DNA of 64,000 nucleotides from Planctomycetota bacterium (GCA_022574595.1 JACZRS010000007.1:1-64000); one strand, 5' to 3'; numbered from the stretch's first letter, positions 43,687 through 50,890 are shown. The notes: generated by a model not told the origin, from the letters alone. Translations and numbers: made by a program.

Positions 43687-43752
43687 GGGAATTGCTGTAG
43701 AAATCTCTTTGAATCAGCTTTTCTCGTAAGCCATATATCAAAGAACAAATGT

Positions 43753-44256
43753 CTAGCCTTTTACGATACGAATGGACCTGAGGTACTTAAGAAGTGGTAT
43801 TAGCAATGAGGAGCACGCGAGCCAGAGAGATGTAACTTCTAGTAAGTCATTTTCACTACGGATTAGCGATGCGAGTGCAGAAGACATGGCTACACCTTGA
43901 CCTACTTCGCGTGCATCTTGCCATGCAGTATCATATAATTCTATTCTATTTTCTTGCTCTTCCCAAAATTTATCTACAAAGCATTCACTTTTCGCTTTTT
44001 CAGCAACGGCATTATGAAATGTGGCTAGGAATGTTTGTCCAGCCGCACATTCAGTGCTGATTGTCTGGACTACTGTTTCGACTATATAGACTTTCAGGCA
44101 CCGATACTCGATCTCAACACAACTAGGAGGAACATTGAGACATCTAGCTACTTCATTGATTGCCTGCCGATGCTCATCTGTTACAAGTAAAGCGAGCTTA
44201 GATAGTTCTTTAGCCACCTCAGAAGCTGGATATTTGCGGTTTAAAAAACTGAACAT
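43753..44256 (-). CDS. Hypothetical helical protein, 167 aa
   Basis: Begins MFSFLNRKYPASEVAKEL (ATG 44256; an in-frame codon four residues earlier also reads as a start). It is mostly helical, with six Cys and a hydrophobic C-terminal segment (LWLACSSLLIPLLKYL). It is more AT-rich than the neighbouring core genes and lies at the edge of the repeat-rich accessory region. No family recognised. Confidence 0.6.
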   Translation of the reverse strand: MFSFLNRKYPASEVAKELSKLALLVTDEHRQAINEVARCLNVPPSCVEIEYRCLKVYIVETVVQTISTECAAGQTFLATFHNAVAEKAKSECFVDKFWEEQENRIELYDTAWQDAREVGQGVAMSSALASLIRSENDLLEVTSLWLACSSLLIPLLKYLRSIRIVKG

Positions 44257-44340
44257 ATATGTTGCCAAGAAGAGTTTTTAATTAGCTTCGTACTTCAGTA
44301 TAGTGGTTTGATAAGAAATTGGAAGGAAATGTAATTGCTT

Positions 44341-44372
44341 AAAAGACCGGCGATGCCATCGCCGGCTTTACA
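44341..44372. repeat. REP palindrome at the 3' end of the RAYT gene
   Basis: CCGGCGATG-C-CATCGCCGG (44347-44365), a 9-bp stem, followed by CTTTACAGG, overlaps the last codons of the transposase gene. The same unit in the opposite orientation lies just 5' of the gene (44923-44941). Confidence 0.85.
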
Positions 44373-44895
44373 GGGTTATGAATTTATATGGTTGGGCGAG
44401 TTGGTTGCGGCGTAAGTTATGCTTTTGGATGTATTGAATCAGATTCATCCAGTAGTCTTTATCAAAAACGTAACTGCACCAATATCCCTCACACCAAACT
44501 GGGCCAACGTGATCGGTTTGATTATGTACGGCCTTGGTTGTTTGTTGTGCGAGCCATTTTATGGTGCGTTTGATATCGAGGCCACTGTATGTGATGAGCA
44601 GGTGCACGTGCGTTGATTCGATACTCGCCGCAGCGATTTGCCACGGTGATGAAGATTCGCATTGATTGATCGCGTCAACAACGGCATCGATCATTGCGTT
44701 GTCGAGCCTAACCGGCTCGTGTTTCATGCGTTCGTTGGCCATGCGTTGGCGAACAGGATCGCCCGAATTGAGCGTATGTGGTTGCGTGTAACCGATCTGT
44801 TCATCCCAAGCTTGCGACCATGAACCACGATCATCGCCCGGCAGCCAAAGACCATAACCCGATTTAACATAGTGATATCCAAGCGTTCGTGGCAT
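44368..44895 (-). CDS. REP-associated tyrosine transposase (RAYT, IS200-like HUH enzyme)
   Basis: 175 residues. The Y1 transposase core is visible: STHVHLLI (the HUH pair His-x-His) and the catalytic Tyr in IQYIQKHNLRR, with GPVWCEGYWCSYVFD between. RAYTs nick single-stranded REP palindromes and spread them in the genome. Here the gene is bracketed by inverted REPs (44347-44365 and 44923-44941), and further REP pairs lie upstream. It is a single, apparently intact gene without insertion-sequence ends, as expected for a domesticated RAYT. Confidence 0.93.
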   Translation of the reverse strand: MPRTLGYHYVKSGYGLWLPGDDRGSWSQAWDEQIGYTQPHTLNSGDPVRQRMANERMKHEPVRLDNAMIDAVVDAINQCESSSPWQIAAASIESTHVHLLITYSGLDIKRTIKWLAQQTTKAVHNQTDHVGPVWCEGYWCSYVFDKDYWMNLIQYIQKHNLRRNQLAQPYKFITL

Positions 44896-44916
44896 GAGAA
44901 TATTTTATACGAACTG

Positions 44917-45055
44917 TGTAAAGCCGGCGATGGCATCGCCGTAGTTCGGAGAAAAAATCGTTGTTACGTCGTTGAGAGTGAATTACAACGAATATCAACC
45001 GTGGGAGCGGTGGCAAATCACTCTTCAACGGCGATGCCATCGCCGGCTTTACAGT
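44917..45055. repeat. REP pair (BIME-like unit 1)
   Basis: TGTAAAGCCGGCGATGGCAT (from 44917) opens the unit and GGCGATGCCATCGCCGGCTT followed by TACAG closes it (45029-45055), in inverted orientation, with about 85 bp between. The unit shares its internal opening (TTCGGAGAAAAAA-CGTT) and ATATCAACCG with the unit at 46019-46162. Confidence 0.85.
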
Positions 45056-45071
45056 GGTGGAACAAGAACAT

Positions 45072-45500
45072 CTATGCGGTCCCGGTTTCGCAATCTTCCT
45101 TTTTGTGTTCTTTACCAAGTAGAATTTGAGGATCTAGTATTCGATCAACGAACCAGCCAGCGTTTTCTTCTGATTCGGCTTCGGGTGTGGAGGAAGGTTT
45201 CTCAGTTTCCGTGCCTCGTAGTTCTATAAGTGATCGAAGAATTGTTGCAAATACAGTTGCCGCTGCTTCGGGTGAGTCCGCTAATTTGGGGTCGCGTTCA
45301 ACTCGGGCCGCCCAATCCAGCAGCGGTGCTCGGACATTAGCGGGAAGGCCTATCCATAACGCAGTTGCCGCAGTACCCGATAACTTTACGCCTCGTTGAT
45401 TCTCATCCGAATGCGCTAGATCGCGGAAACGTTTGGCCAATGATGCTGGCACCTGAAGCGCCAGCCTATCCCAATCATCGCTGGTTTTACTTGCCGAAAT
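45072..45500 (-). CDS. Small protein with a possible ribbon-helix-helix-like N-terminus; apparent ATT start
   Basis: The conserved-looking part, DWDRLALQVPASLAKRFRDLA, begins upstream of the first usable GTG (45452). Following the frame upstream, the only codon with a good ribosome binding site is an ATT at 45500: GGAGG lies exactly eight bases before it, and a TAA closes the frame just above. From there the product is 142 residues: a strand-helix-helix-like N-terminal region of about 60 residues, a helix with Ala/Leu, and an acidic tail (EKPSSTPEAESEENAG). It may be a DNA-binding protein. If the ATT is not used, the GTG form of 126 residues is the alternative. Confidence 0.6.
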   Translation of the reverse strand: MSASKTSDDWDRLALQVPASLAKRFRDLAHSDENQRGVKLSGTAATALWIGLPANVRAPLLDWAARVERDPKLADSPEAAATVFATILRSLIELRGTETEKPSSTPEAESEENAGWFVDRILDPQILLGKEHKKEDCETGTA

Positions 45501-45670
45501 AGCTTAATCCTCCACAGGGGCAGTACTTAAGCCCAATTTATTTATCAAATCTAATTCGAGGCAGACATCACGACCCTGAGCCCCATGCCATGTTACTTGC
45601 AATCTGTCTATAGAGGCCTAGACTAAGCATGATCGAAAGATGATCATAAAAAGATCATAAGGATGAGTGT

Positions 45671-45988
45671 ATGTTTAATAGTGCCGAATCAGGTCAAATA
45701 GTCTTCCATCAACGAATCCGTAGTAAATGCACTAACTTTCGTCAGAGAAGGTTGGAATTGAATCGGCCAACAAATATGGCTGCTGGAATGCCTCAAAAGC
45801 ATAGGGTGGGCTGTGAATTATTCTGGCAACAAAAGCTACGTCTTGAGATCGCTATAGCAGAAGCGCAGCTGGCTGCGATCATCGGGGCACTTTCATCCAA
45901 ATCTAATTTGACATCACCTACCTTGTCCGCACCAGATCAAGGCAAATTCGCAGTGAGGCAAAACATACTTCGCCAATTGCTTATGTGA
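45671..45988 (+). CDS. Small hypothetical protein, 105 aa
   Basis: Begins MFNSAESGQIVF with AAGGATG upstream. It is basic and Gln/Arg-rich, with a helical Ala-rich stretch (LRLEIAIAEAQLAAIIGAL). A short repeat, GATCATAA-AAA-GATCATAA, lies 10-30 bp upstream and could be an operator. No family recognised, and it could be non-coding. Confidence 0.4.
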   Translation: MFNSAESGQIVFHQRIRSKCTNFRQRRLELNRPTNMAAGMPQKHRVGCELFWQQKLRLEIAIAEAQLAAIIGALSSKSNLTSPTLSAPDQGKFAVRQNILRQLLM

Positions 45989-46276
45989 TCGCTACAACAG
46001 CTTAATTCTACTATTTCTGTGTAAAGTCGGCGATGGTATCGCCGTGGTTCGGAGAAAAAAGCGTTAGTTAGCACGGCATTGACAGCCATTCACAAGGATA
46101 TCAACCGTATGATCGGACGCATGTCGCCGTTCGACCGGCGATGCCATCGCCGGCTTTACAGTGTGTGGATTTTTTTGAGCAGTGGAGCAGGTGATCAGGA
46201 GACCGCAGGTGAGCGGGCATTTTCTTTCACCTGCTCACCTGTCTTGTCTCGCCTGCTCTATTCGCCTTTGGCGAAT
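45989..46276. repeat. REP pair (BIME-like unit 2) and a long imperfect hairpin
   Basis: REPs at about 46019-46044 (GTAAAGTCGGCGATGGTATC, facing right) and 46135-46160 (CCGGCGATGCCATCGCCGG then CTTTACA, facing left) form a unit like that at 44917. After it, 46190-46260 folds into a long imperfect hairpin (GAGCAGGTGA ... AGGTGAGC, AGGTGAGC paired with GCTCACCT, and GTCTCGCCTGCTC). No gene is supported here. Confidence 0.7.
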
Positions 46277-46340
46277 CGGGCTGGTCCGCCTCAGGCGGAC
46301 GATCTGTCGCCTCAGGCGACCGCGCTAACTTAGCATATTG
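46277..46340 (-). pseudogene. tRNA-Pro remnant with both the T-arm and anticodon arm replaced by a palindrome
   Basis: Compared with the intact tRNA at 46591-46664, the edges CGGGCTGG and CGCGCTAAC are retained. The 15-base T-arm (GCGGATTCGAACCGC on this strand) is replaced by TCCGCCTCAGGCGGA, also 15 bases. The anticodon arm is replaced by GTCGCCTCAGGCGAC. The D-arm end is degenerate. It lies at the 3' end of the GIY-YIG gene, overlapping its stop codon. A third copy of the palindrome (TTCGCCTTTGGCGAA) sits immediately before it at 46261-46275. Confidence 0.65.
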
Positions 46341-46585
46341 TCTAGGCACTCACGTCCCTTACCGGATTTTAAGAACAATTCTCGCTTAACAGCTTCGGAG
46401 CGGGATGGAAAAGCTTCAGTAGTATAAACGAGTCTCCACGGCCGACCCGCGCGAGTCGATTTGGAATGACCAGCGTTATGTCGAGATAAACGAATATTTA
46501 CATCTTTGGTAGAGCCAACGTAGCGCCGACCGGATGTTTCGCTTCGTAATACATAAACGCAAAAGCAACTATTTTCTGCATTAGT
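46325..46585 (-). CDS. GIY-YIG nuclease-superfamily protein abutting tRNA-Pro
   Basis: 86 residues from the TTG at 46585. The GIY-YIG motifs are present: VYVLRS (for GIY), RYVGSTKD (for YIG), the catalytic Arg in NIRLSRHNAG and Glu in EAVKRELFLKS. Single-domain proteins of this UPF0213/YhbQ type are common; some act on DNA, but the role is unclear. The open frame continues upstream through the whole 3' part of the tRNA gene, so a start inside the tRNA (SDWGSEGRRFESAQP) would be an artefact. The gene begins 6 bases after the tRNA 3' end, has no ribosome binding site or room for a promoter, and is probably expressed from the tRNA transcript after 3'-end processing. Confidence 0.85.
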   Translation of the reverse strand, partial: TNAENSCFCVYVLRSETSGRRYVGSTKDVNIRLSRHNAGHSKSTRAGRPWRLVYTTEAFPSRSEAVKRELFLKSGKGRECLDNMLS

Positions 46586-46590
46586 CAAAT

Positions 46591-46664
46591 CGGGCTGGGC
46601 GGATTCGAACCGCCGACCTTCTGACCCCCAGTCAGACGCGCTAACCAAGCTGCGCTACAGCCCG
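46591..46664 (-). tRNA. tRNA-Pro (GGG anticodon)
   Basis: 74 bases with acceptor stem CGGGCTG/CAGCCCG, D-arm GCGCAGCTTGGTTAGCGC, anticodon arm TCTGA-CTGGGGG-TCAGA (anticodon GGG) and T-arm GGCGG-TTCGAAT-CCGCC. All stems pair. CCA is not encoded. Three degenerate copies lie upstream and one downstream. Confidence 0.96.
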
Positions 46665-46700
46665 TGTGTGGGATTAGTTAGTCCCACTCAATACTATCAA

Positions 46701-46772
46701 GGCTGTTGGCAGATTCGAACCGCCGATCTGTCGCCTTAGGCGACCGCGCTAACCAAGCTGCGCTACAGCCCG
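46701..46772 (-). pseudogene. Degenerate tRNA-Pro copy (108-bp tandem repeat, unit 1)
   Basis: 72 bases. The 5' half (CGGGCTGTAGCGCAGC, D-arm) is identical to the intact tRNA. The anticodon arm is replaced by GTCGCC-TAA-GGCGAC, which gives no seven-base anticodon loop. The T-stem is weakened (GGCGG/CTGCC), and the 3' acceptor strand is AACAGCC instead of CAGCCCG. Confidence 0.85.
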
Positions 46773-46808
46773 TGTGTGGGAATAGTTAATTCCACCCAAT
46801 ACTATCAA

Positions 46809-46880
46809 GGCTGTTGGCAGATTCGAACCGCCGATCTGTCGCCTTAGGCGACCGCGCTAACCAAGCTGCGCTACAGCCCG
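46809..46880 (-). pseudogene. Degenerate tRNA-Pro copy (108-bp tandem repeat, unit 2)
   Basis: Nearly identical to unit 1 at an exact 108-bp offset. The 36-base spacer (TGTGTGGGA..AGTTA..TCCCA, ending ACTATCAA) is also repeated. Anticodon arm replaced by the same GTCGCCTTAGGCGAC palindrome. Confidence 0.85.
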
Positions 46881-46916
46881 TGTGTGGGATTAGTTAGTCC
46901 CACTCAATACTATCAA

Positions 46917-46988
46917 GGCTGTTGACGGATTCGAACCGCCGATCTGTCGCCTTAGGCGACCGCGCTAACCAAGCTGCGCTACAGCCCG
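46917..46988 (-). pseudogene. Degenerate tRNA-Pro copy (108-bp tandem repeat, unit 3)
   Basis: The third unit at the same 108-bp period. It keeps the palindrome in place of the anticodon arm; the T-stem differs slightly (GGCGG/CCGTC). Nothing in it could read a codon. Confidence 0.85.
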
Positions 46989-47003
46989 TGAGAGAAGAAG
47001 CAT

Positions 47004-47070
47004 TCAGCTATCAGCCTTCAGCTCTCAGCTTTTTTTCTGGCTGATCGCTGACCGCTGACTGCTGACAGCT
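47004..47070. repeat. GCTGA/TCAGC mini-repeat forming an inverted repeat
   Basis: TCAGC units (TCAGCTATCAGCCTTCAGC...) are followed, after a T-run, by inverted GCTGA units (GCTGATCGCTGACCGCTGAC...). A shorter copy (GGTCAGCTATCAGCTATCAG) follows the ubiD gene at about 55946-55966. It lies between tRNA-Ser and the tRNA-Pro array. Confidence 0.7.
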
Positions 47071-47080
47071 TTACTAAAGC

Positions 47081-47167
47081 GGACAGGGTGGGATTCGAAC
47101 CCACGGTACGTAAAAAACGCACACAGCATTTCCAGTGCTGCTCCTTCGGCCACTCGGACACCTGTCC
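47081..47167 (-). tRNA. tRNA-Ser (GGA anticodon)
   Basis: 87 bases with a long variable arm (TGTGCGTTTTTTACGTAC region), as expected of tRNA-Ser. Acceptor stem GGACAGG/CCTGTCC, anticodon loop CTGGAAA (GGA), T-arm GTGGG-TTCGAAT-CCCAC. The divergent truB gene starts 25 bp away. Confidence 0.95.
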
Positions 47168-47191
47168 AATTATACGACCTAGTGTATACCT

Positions 47192-47962
47192 ATGGCTCGA
47201 TCGAACAAACCGCCTAGACCAAGCACCTGCGGGGTACTCATACTCGACAAACCTTTGGGCATGACATCTATGTCAGCGGTGGCGGCGGTTCGATCAAGAG
47301 CTGGCGGCCCCAGAACCGGGCACGCAGGTACGCTTGACCCTCTCGCAACAGGCGTCTTGGTCATTGCTATGGGAAAAGCAACCAAGCAAATCGAAAAATT
47401 CATGGCCACTACCAAGCGTTACTTAACAACTGTGGACTTAAGCGCATTTACAAATACAGATGATCTGGAAGGTGAGCGGACAGAAGTACAAGTTACAAAG
47501 CTGCCTACACAAAAAGATATTGCGGATGTCTTGCCACAATTTATGGGCAGGATAATGCAACGGCCTCCAGCCCGCAGCGCGATCAAGATCGATGGTCAGC
47601 GTGCCTACAAACTCGATCGCGCTGGCGTGAAGGTAGAGATTCCACCTAGGCCGATTGAAATCTTTGATCTACAAGTCCGCAGTTACGAGTGGCCATTATT
47701 AGATTTATATGTTCATTGCGGTAAAGGAACATATATCCGAAGTTTAGCGCGGAATATTGGCGAAGCGCTTGGCACGGGAGGCCACTGCAAATCAATTCGC
47801 AGAACAGCGGTGGGTCCATTTACTATTGAAAATGCACAGCAGCTTGATGATGTGCCTCAGCCTTTAACTGAAGCTGACCTAATTTCACTTGATGATGCGT
47901 TAGAACTTTTAGATTTTGTTAATCAAATCGGTCAAGCTTCGTCAAGAACAGATTCACCTTGA
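47192..47962 (+). CDS. truB: tRNA pseudouridine-55 synthase
   Basis: 256 residues. It makes pseudouridine at position 55 of the T-loop of tRNAs. Family signatures are GVLILDKPLGMTS, the catalytic Asp in GHAGTLDPLATGVLV, GKATK, and CGKGTYIRSLARNIGEALG. It lacks the C-terminal PUA-like extension of longer members. Its 3' end overlaps the convergent lspA gene by 31 bp. Confidence 0.96.
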   Translation: MARSNKPPRPSTCGVLILDKPLGMTSMSAVAAVRSRAGGPRTGHAGTLDPLATGVLVIAMGKATKQIEKFMATTKRYLTTVDLSAFTNTDDLEGERTEVQVTKLPTQKDIADVLPQFMGRIMQRPPARSAIKIDGQRAYKLDRAGVKVEIPPRPIEIFDLQVRSYEWPLLDLYVHCGKGTYIRSLARNIGEALGTGGHCKSIRRTAVGPFTIENAQQLDDVPQPLTEADLISLDDALELLDFVNQIGQASSRTDSP

Positions 47963-48612
47963 GCATTTTGTTCCGCTGCCTGGGATTGTTTTTGTAATCG
48001 CTCACGTTTATTTATGTGTAGTAAGAGTAATGTCATACCGACTAGTAAAAGAATATCCGCGGTATTAAAAACCCAAGGGAATAGTTCAGTAGATCCACCG
48101 GGCCAATGCCAATCAAACGGCAGTTTACCGCCCGGGAACATATGCAGGAAATCTCTAACAACACCAAATGCTACGCGATCGTAAAGATTGCCCATACCTC
48201 CCGCCAGGATCATTCCGATTCCTATATGTGCCAGCCAGGATCGATGAGTAGTACTTCTAGCAAAGACAAAAACGGCAGCTAGCAGTGCTGCAACAGTAAA
48301 TGCGATGAAGAAAATTCTATGATCCGCTCCTATTCCAAAGACCGCTCCCCGGTTTTCCACCAAGTGCAGGGTTAGGATGCCGTCTAGCAAGACCATTGGC
48401 TCGTGCCTTGGTATTCGCCAATATTGGTTATTTAAGAGTTCTTGTCTATCTAGTACAACAGGAGCCGAAGCAACATTATCAAATGACCATTGTTTAAGTC
48501 CAAGGTCAAGCGATAGTCCAACTACGGCCACGCACATTAAGATAAGCCAGGCTCGTGGCGAGCGAAATGCGCGCTTTGTTGGTCTTGGAGGTGCATTGTC
48601 CGGCTCAGACAT
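47932..48612 (-). CDS. lspA: Lipoprotein signal peptidase (signal peptidase II)
   Basis: 226 residues. It cleaves the signal peptide of prolipoproteins at the inner membrane. There are four transmembrane helices, NRGAVFGIG (the conserved Asn), GNLYDRVAFGVVRDFLHM (first catalytic Asp) and FNTADILLLVG (second catalytic Asp). Between them is a longer loop than in E. coli, and a cytoplasmic tail ends in Gln/Ala/Glu. ATG 48612 overlaps the DksA-like stop codon as TAATG. It presumably processes the lipoproteins encoded in this window. Confidence 0.95.
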   Translation of the reverse strand: MSEPDNAPPRPTKRAFRSPRAWLILMCVAVVGLSLDLGLKQWSFDNVASAPVVLDRQELLNNQYWRIPRHEPMVLLDGILTLHLVENRGAVFGIGADHRIFFIAFTVAALLAAVFVFARSTTHRSWLAHIGIGMILAGGMGNLYDRVAFGVVRDFLHMFPGGKLPFDWHWPGGSTELFPWVFNTADILLLVGMTLLLLHINKRERLQKQSQAAEQNAQGESVLDEA

Positions 48613-49604
48613 TAACCGCTCCAACCGCCCTCAACCTGGCGAGCTGCTTCGATTGTGTATTTAGCCCAGGGTTTTGCAAGTAGTCTTGCTCGTGGGATGG
48701 GTTTACCAGTCATTTGGCACACGCCATAAGTTCCATCTTCAATTCGTTGCAATGCTTCATCAATTTCTTTTAAACGAGTTCTTTCAGATTCAGCCAGCCC
48801 AAGCGCAAAATCCTGATCGAACGTATCAGTGCCAATGTCAGCCATGTGAATTGGAACACCGGAATTGCCGCCGCCATCGGATCTAAGCGCCCCAGCTTCA
48901 ATGGTAGTCAGATCGCCGATGAGTTCTGCACGTTTTGCAAGAAGAATCTGTTGAAACTCATCGAGGGTCTTTTGTGCGAGCTTAGATTTTACCGCCTCAG
49001 CCTTTTTTACCAATACTTCAGTTGGCTCTTGTGCTTTGACTGCCGTGTGTTTTTTCTTTGAGCCAAGGTTTAGGTTCTTTGTAGAGATAGTTCTTACACG
49101 TCGGCCGTTGATTATGACATAACCCTGCGCATCCGCGACAGCAGCACTCGCAGCTTCTGCTACTGAGCTAGAGCCTAGTCTTAATGTGCGTCTTTTTGCT
49201 GGTGCTTTCTTCTTTTTCTTTGTAGTAGTTTTCTTGCTTGTGGGTGGCGTCTCTTGAGCTGTCTTTTTTGCAGGTTCAGGAGTGGTTTTGGAGGCTACAG
49301 TTTCTATCTTTGAAGTAGTTTTGGCTATCTTGGTTGAAGTTTTTTTCTTCTTAGAAGGAGCCAGAGCCTTCTTAGCTGTGGATTTTTTGTCTGTAGTCTT
49401 CTTCTTGGCTTGAGGTTTTTTGGCAGCAGACTTCTTAGCCGGGGCCTTCTTTTTCTTTATTACAGCGGTTTTTTTGGAGGATTTAGCAGAACTAGTGGAC
49501 TTCTTGGCAGTCTTGGATTTGCTGCTCTTGCCAGTAGATGTGCTTTTCGATGCGCTACTAGATTTTGCTCTAGATTTCTTTTTAGTAGTTTTTTTCTTGG
49601 CCAC
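48612..49604 (-). CDS. DksA/TraR-like protein with a long histone-H1-like Lys/Ala tail
   Basis: 330 residues. Residues 1-140 are a low-complexity Lys/Ser/Ala/Thr tail resembling histone H1 (MAKKKTTKKKSRAKSSS...). Residues about 205-330 are DksA-like: a coiled-coil hairpin (FQQILLAKRAELIGDL ... LAESERTRLKEIDEALQRIEDGTYG) and a C-terminal zinc-finger region. Only the first zinc Cys is kept (GVCQMTGKPIPRARLLAKPW..YTIEAARQ), so the metal site is probably lost. DksA-type proteins enter the RNA polymerase secondary channel, and the tail would bind DNA. The start codon is GTG with AGGGAT upstream. Translationally coupled to lspA. Confidence 0.9.
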   Translation of the reverse strand: MAKKKTTKKKSRAKSSSASKSTSTGKSSKSKTAKKSTSSAKSSKKTAVIKKKKAPAKKSAAKKPQAKKKTTDKKSTAKKALAPSKKKKTSTKIAKTTSKIETVASKTTPEPAKKTAQETPPTSKKTTTKKKKKAPAKRRTLRLGSSSVAEAASAAVADAQGYVIINGRRVRTISTKNLNLGSKKKHTAVKAQEPTEVLVKKAEAVKSKLAQKTLDEFQQILLAKRAELIGDLTTIEAGALRSDGGGNSGVPIHMADIGTDTFDQDFALGLAESERTRLKEIDEALQRIEDGTYGVCQMTGKPIPRARLLAKPWAKYTIEAARQVEGGWSG

Positions 49605-49710
49605 GGTAGGATCCCTCGGTCACCGGTCAACGCAAACCGTTGTAATGAAAGGGGTTACGGACCGATGCCGGTCACGAATTCGGCTATCCTAGGATAAGTC
49701 ATCACTTCGG

Positions 49711-50709
49711 TCAATGCTGGGTCGGAGTTGCCGCCAGGGCCACCTCCCCAATATTACGCAATCGCTCATAGCGCTTCTGTACTAAAGTTTGAGGCTTAAA
49801 CCGTTTTAGTTCTCTAATTCGGTCCACAATCCAATGCTCCATCTGCTTGGCCGTCGCCTGAGGATCTCTATGAGCTCCAGTTGATGGTTCTGCAATCACA
49901 TCATCAATAAGCCCATTGGCGAGATTATCCACAGCAGTGAGCTTCAATGCTTCTGCAGCCTGTAAGTTGGTTTGCTCATCAGCTTTCTTCCACAAAATCG
50001 CTGCGCAACCTTCAGGGCTTATAACTGAATACCAGGAGTACTTTAACATTGCGGTCCGGTCGCCCACGCCTATACCCAGAGCTCCGCCTGAGCCGCCCTC
50101 ACCAATTACAACGCAAACAATAGGTGTCTTGAGGCGACTCATCTCAAGCAGATTGACCGCTATAGCTGCGGCTTGACCCCGCTCTTCCGCTTTAAGTCCG
50201 GGATATGCACCTGGTGTATCTATAAACGTAACGATGGGTAATCCAAATTTCTCCGCAAGCTTCATTTTTAGTAGAGCTTTGCGGTAGCCCTCGGGATGGG
50301 CGCATCCAAAGTGGCAGGTGATTTTTTCCTGAGTTGTTTTGCCTTTTTGGTGGCCGATGATCATGACCTTATGCGGTCCGATGCGGCCGAACCCTGTGAT
50401 CATTGCCGGGTCATCGCCAAAATGGCGGTCGCCATGCAGCTCACAAAAATCTCGACACATCATTTCGATGTAATCAGATGTTTGAGGGCGCTGTGGATGG
50501 CGAGCTACACGAACTATGTCCCAGGGGCTAAGGTTGCGATAGATTTTCTCCAGAAGCTGATCCCGATTCTTCTTCAGGCTTTCAATTTCCTCAGCAAACT
50601 CGGCAGCGTCTGGCTTTTGTTCAAATATCGTGATCTGCTTTTGCAGTTCGACGATTGGCTGCTCGAATGGGAGCGTATAGGTGCTACCATATTCTGTTGA
50701 TTTAGCCAT
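49711..50709 (-). CDS. accA: Acetyl-CoA carboxylase carboxyltransferase, alpha subunit
   Basis: 332 residues. With AccD it transfers CO2 from biotin to acetyl-CoA, the first step of fatty acid synthesis. Motifs are LPFEQPIVELQKQI, WDIVRVARHPQRPQTSDYI, FCELHGDRHFGDDPAMI, TFIDTPGAYPGLKAEERGQAAAIA, VIGEGGSGGALGIGVGD and the late EPSTGAHRDP. ATG 50709 (MAKSTEYG) has AGAGGTAA upstream; the longer frame adds 23 residues without a site. accD is not in this window. Confidence 0.97.
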   Translation of the reverse strand: MAKSTEYGSTYTLPFEQPIVELQKQITIFEQKPDAAEFAEEIESLKKNRDQLLEKIYRNLSPWDIVRVARHPQRPQTSDYIEMMCRDFCELHGDRHFGDDPAMITGFGRIGPHKVMIIGHQKGKTTQEKITCHFGCAHPEGYRKALLKMKLAEKFGLPIVTFIDTPGAYPGLKAEERGQAAAIAVNLLEMSRLKTPIVCVVIGEGGSGGALGIGVGDRTAMLKYSWYSVISPEGCAAILWKKADEQTNLQAAEALKLTAVDNLANGLIDDVIAEPSTGAHRDPQATAKQMEHWIVDRIRELKRFKPQTLVQKRYERLRNIGEVALAATPTQH

Positions 50710-50890
50710 AAAAAAGTTACCTCTACCAGAGCGACGCTGCTCAAGGCCATTTCCGGCCGTCAGTTTAGGCTTCAGCACTTAAAGGGGACAATCACAAAGC
50801 AAATATCGCCCACAAGTACTCGCTATCAACACACTATCCGCCCTTGAGACCAAACTTCCGGGGGCAATCTTGCTAAGGTTGCGTTTGGGT

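Noticed and set aside
44917-46162. Repeated palindromes resembling a CRISPR array
   Set aside because: Only a few copies, irregular spacing, inverted orientation within pairs and no cas genes. They fit REP/BIME units of the adjacent RAYT.
46586-46648. N-terminal extension of the GIY-YIG protein
   Set aside because: These codons are the sequence of the tRNA-Pro gene itself; translation there would be an artefact of the open frame.
46701-46988. Three more functional tRNA genes
   Set aside because: The anticodon arm is replaced by a palindrome with a three-base loop and the 3' acceptor strand does not match, so no usable anticodon exists.
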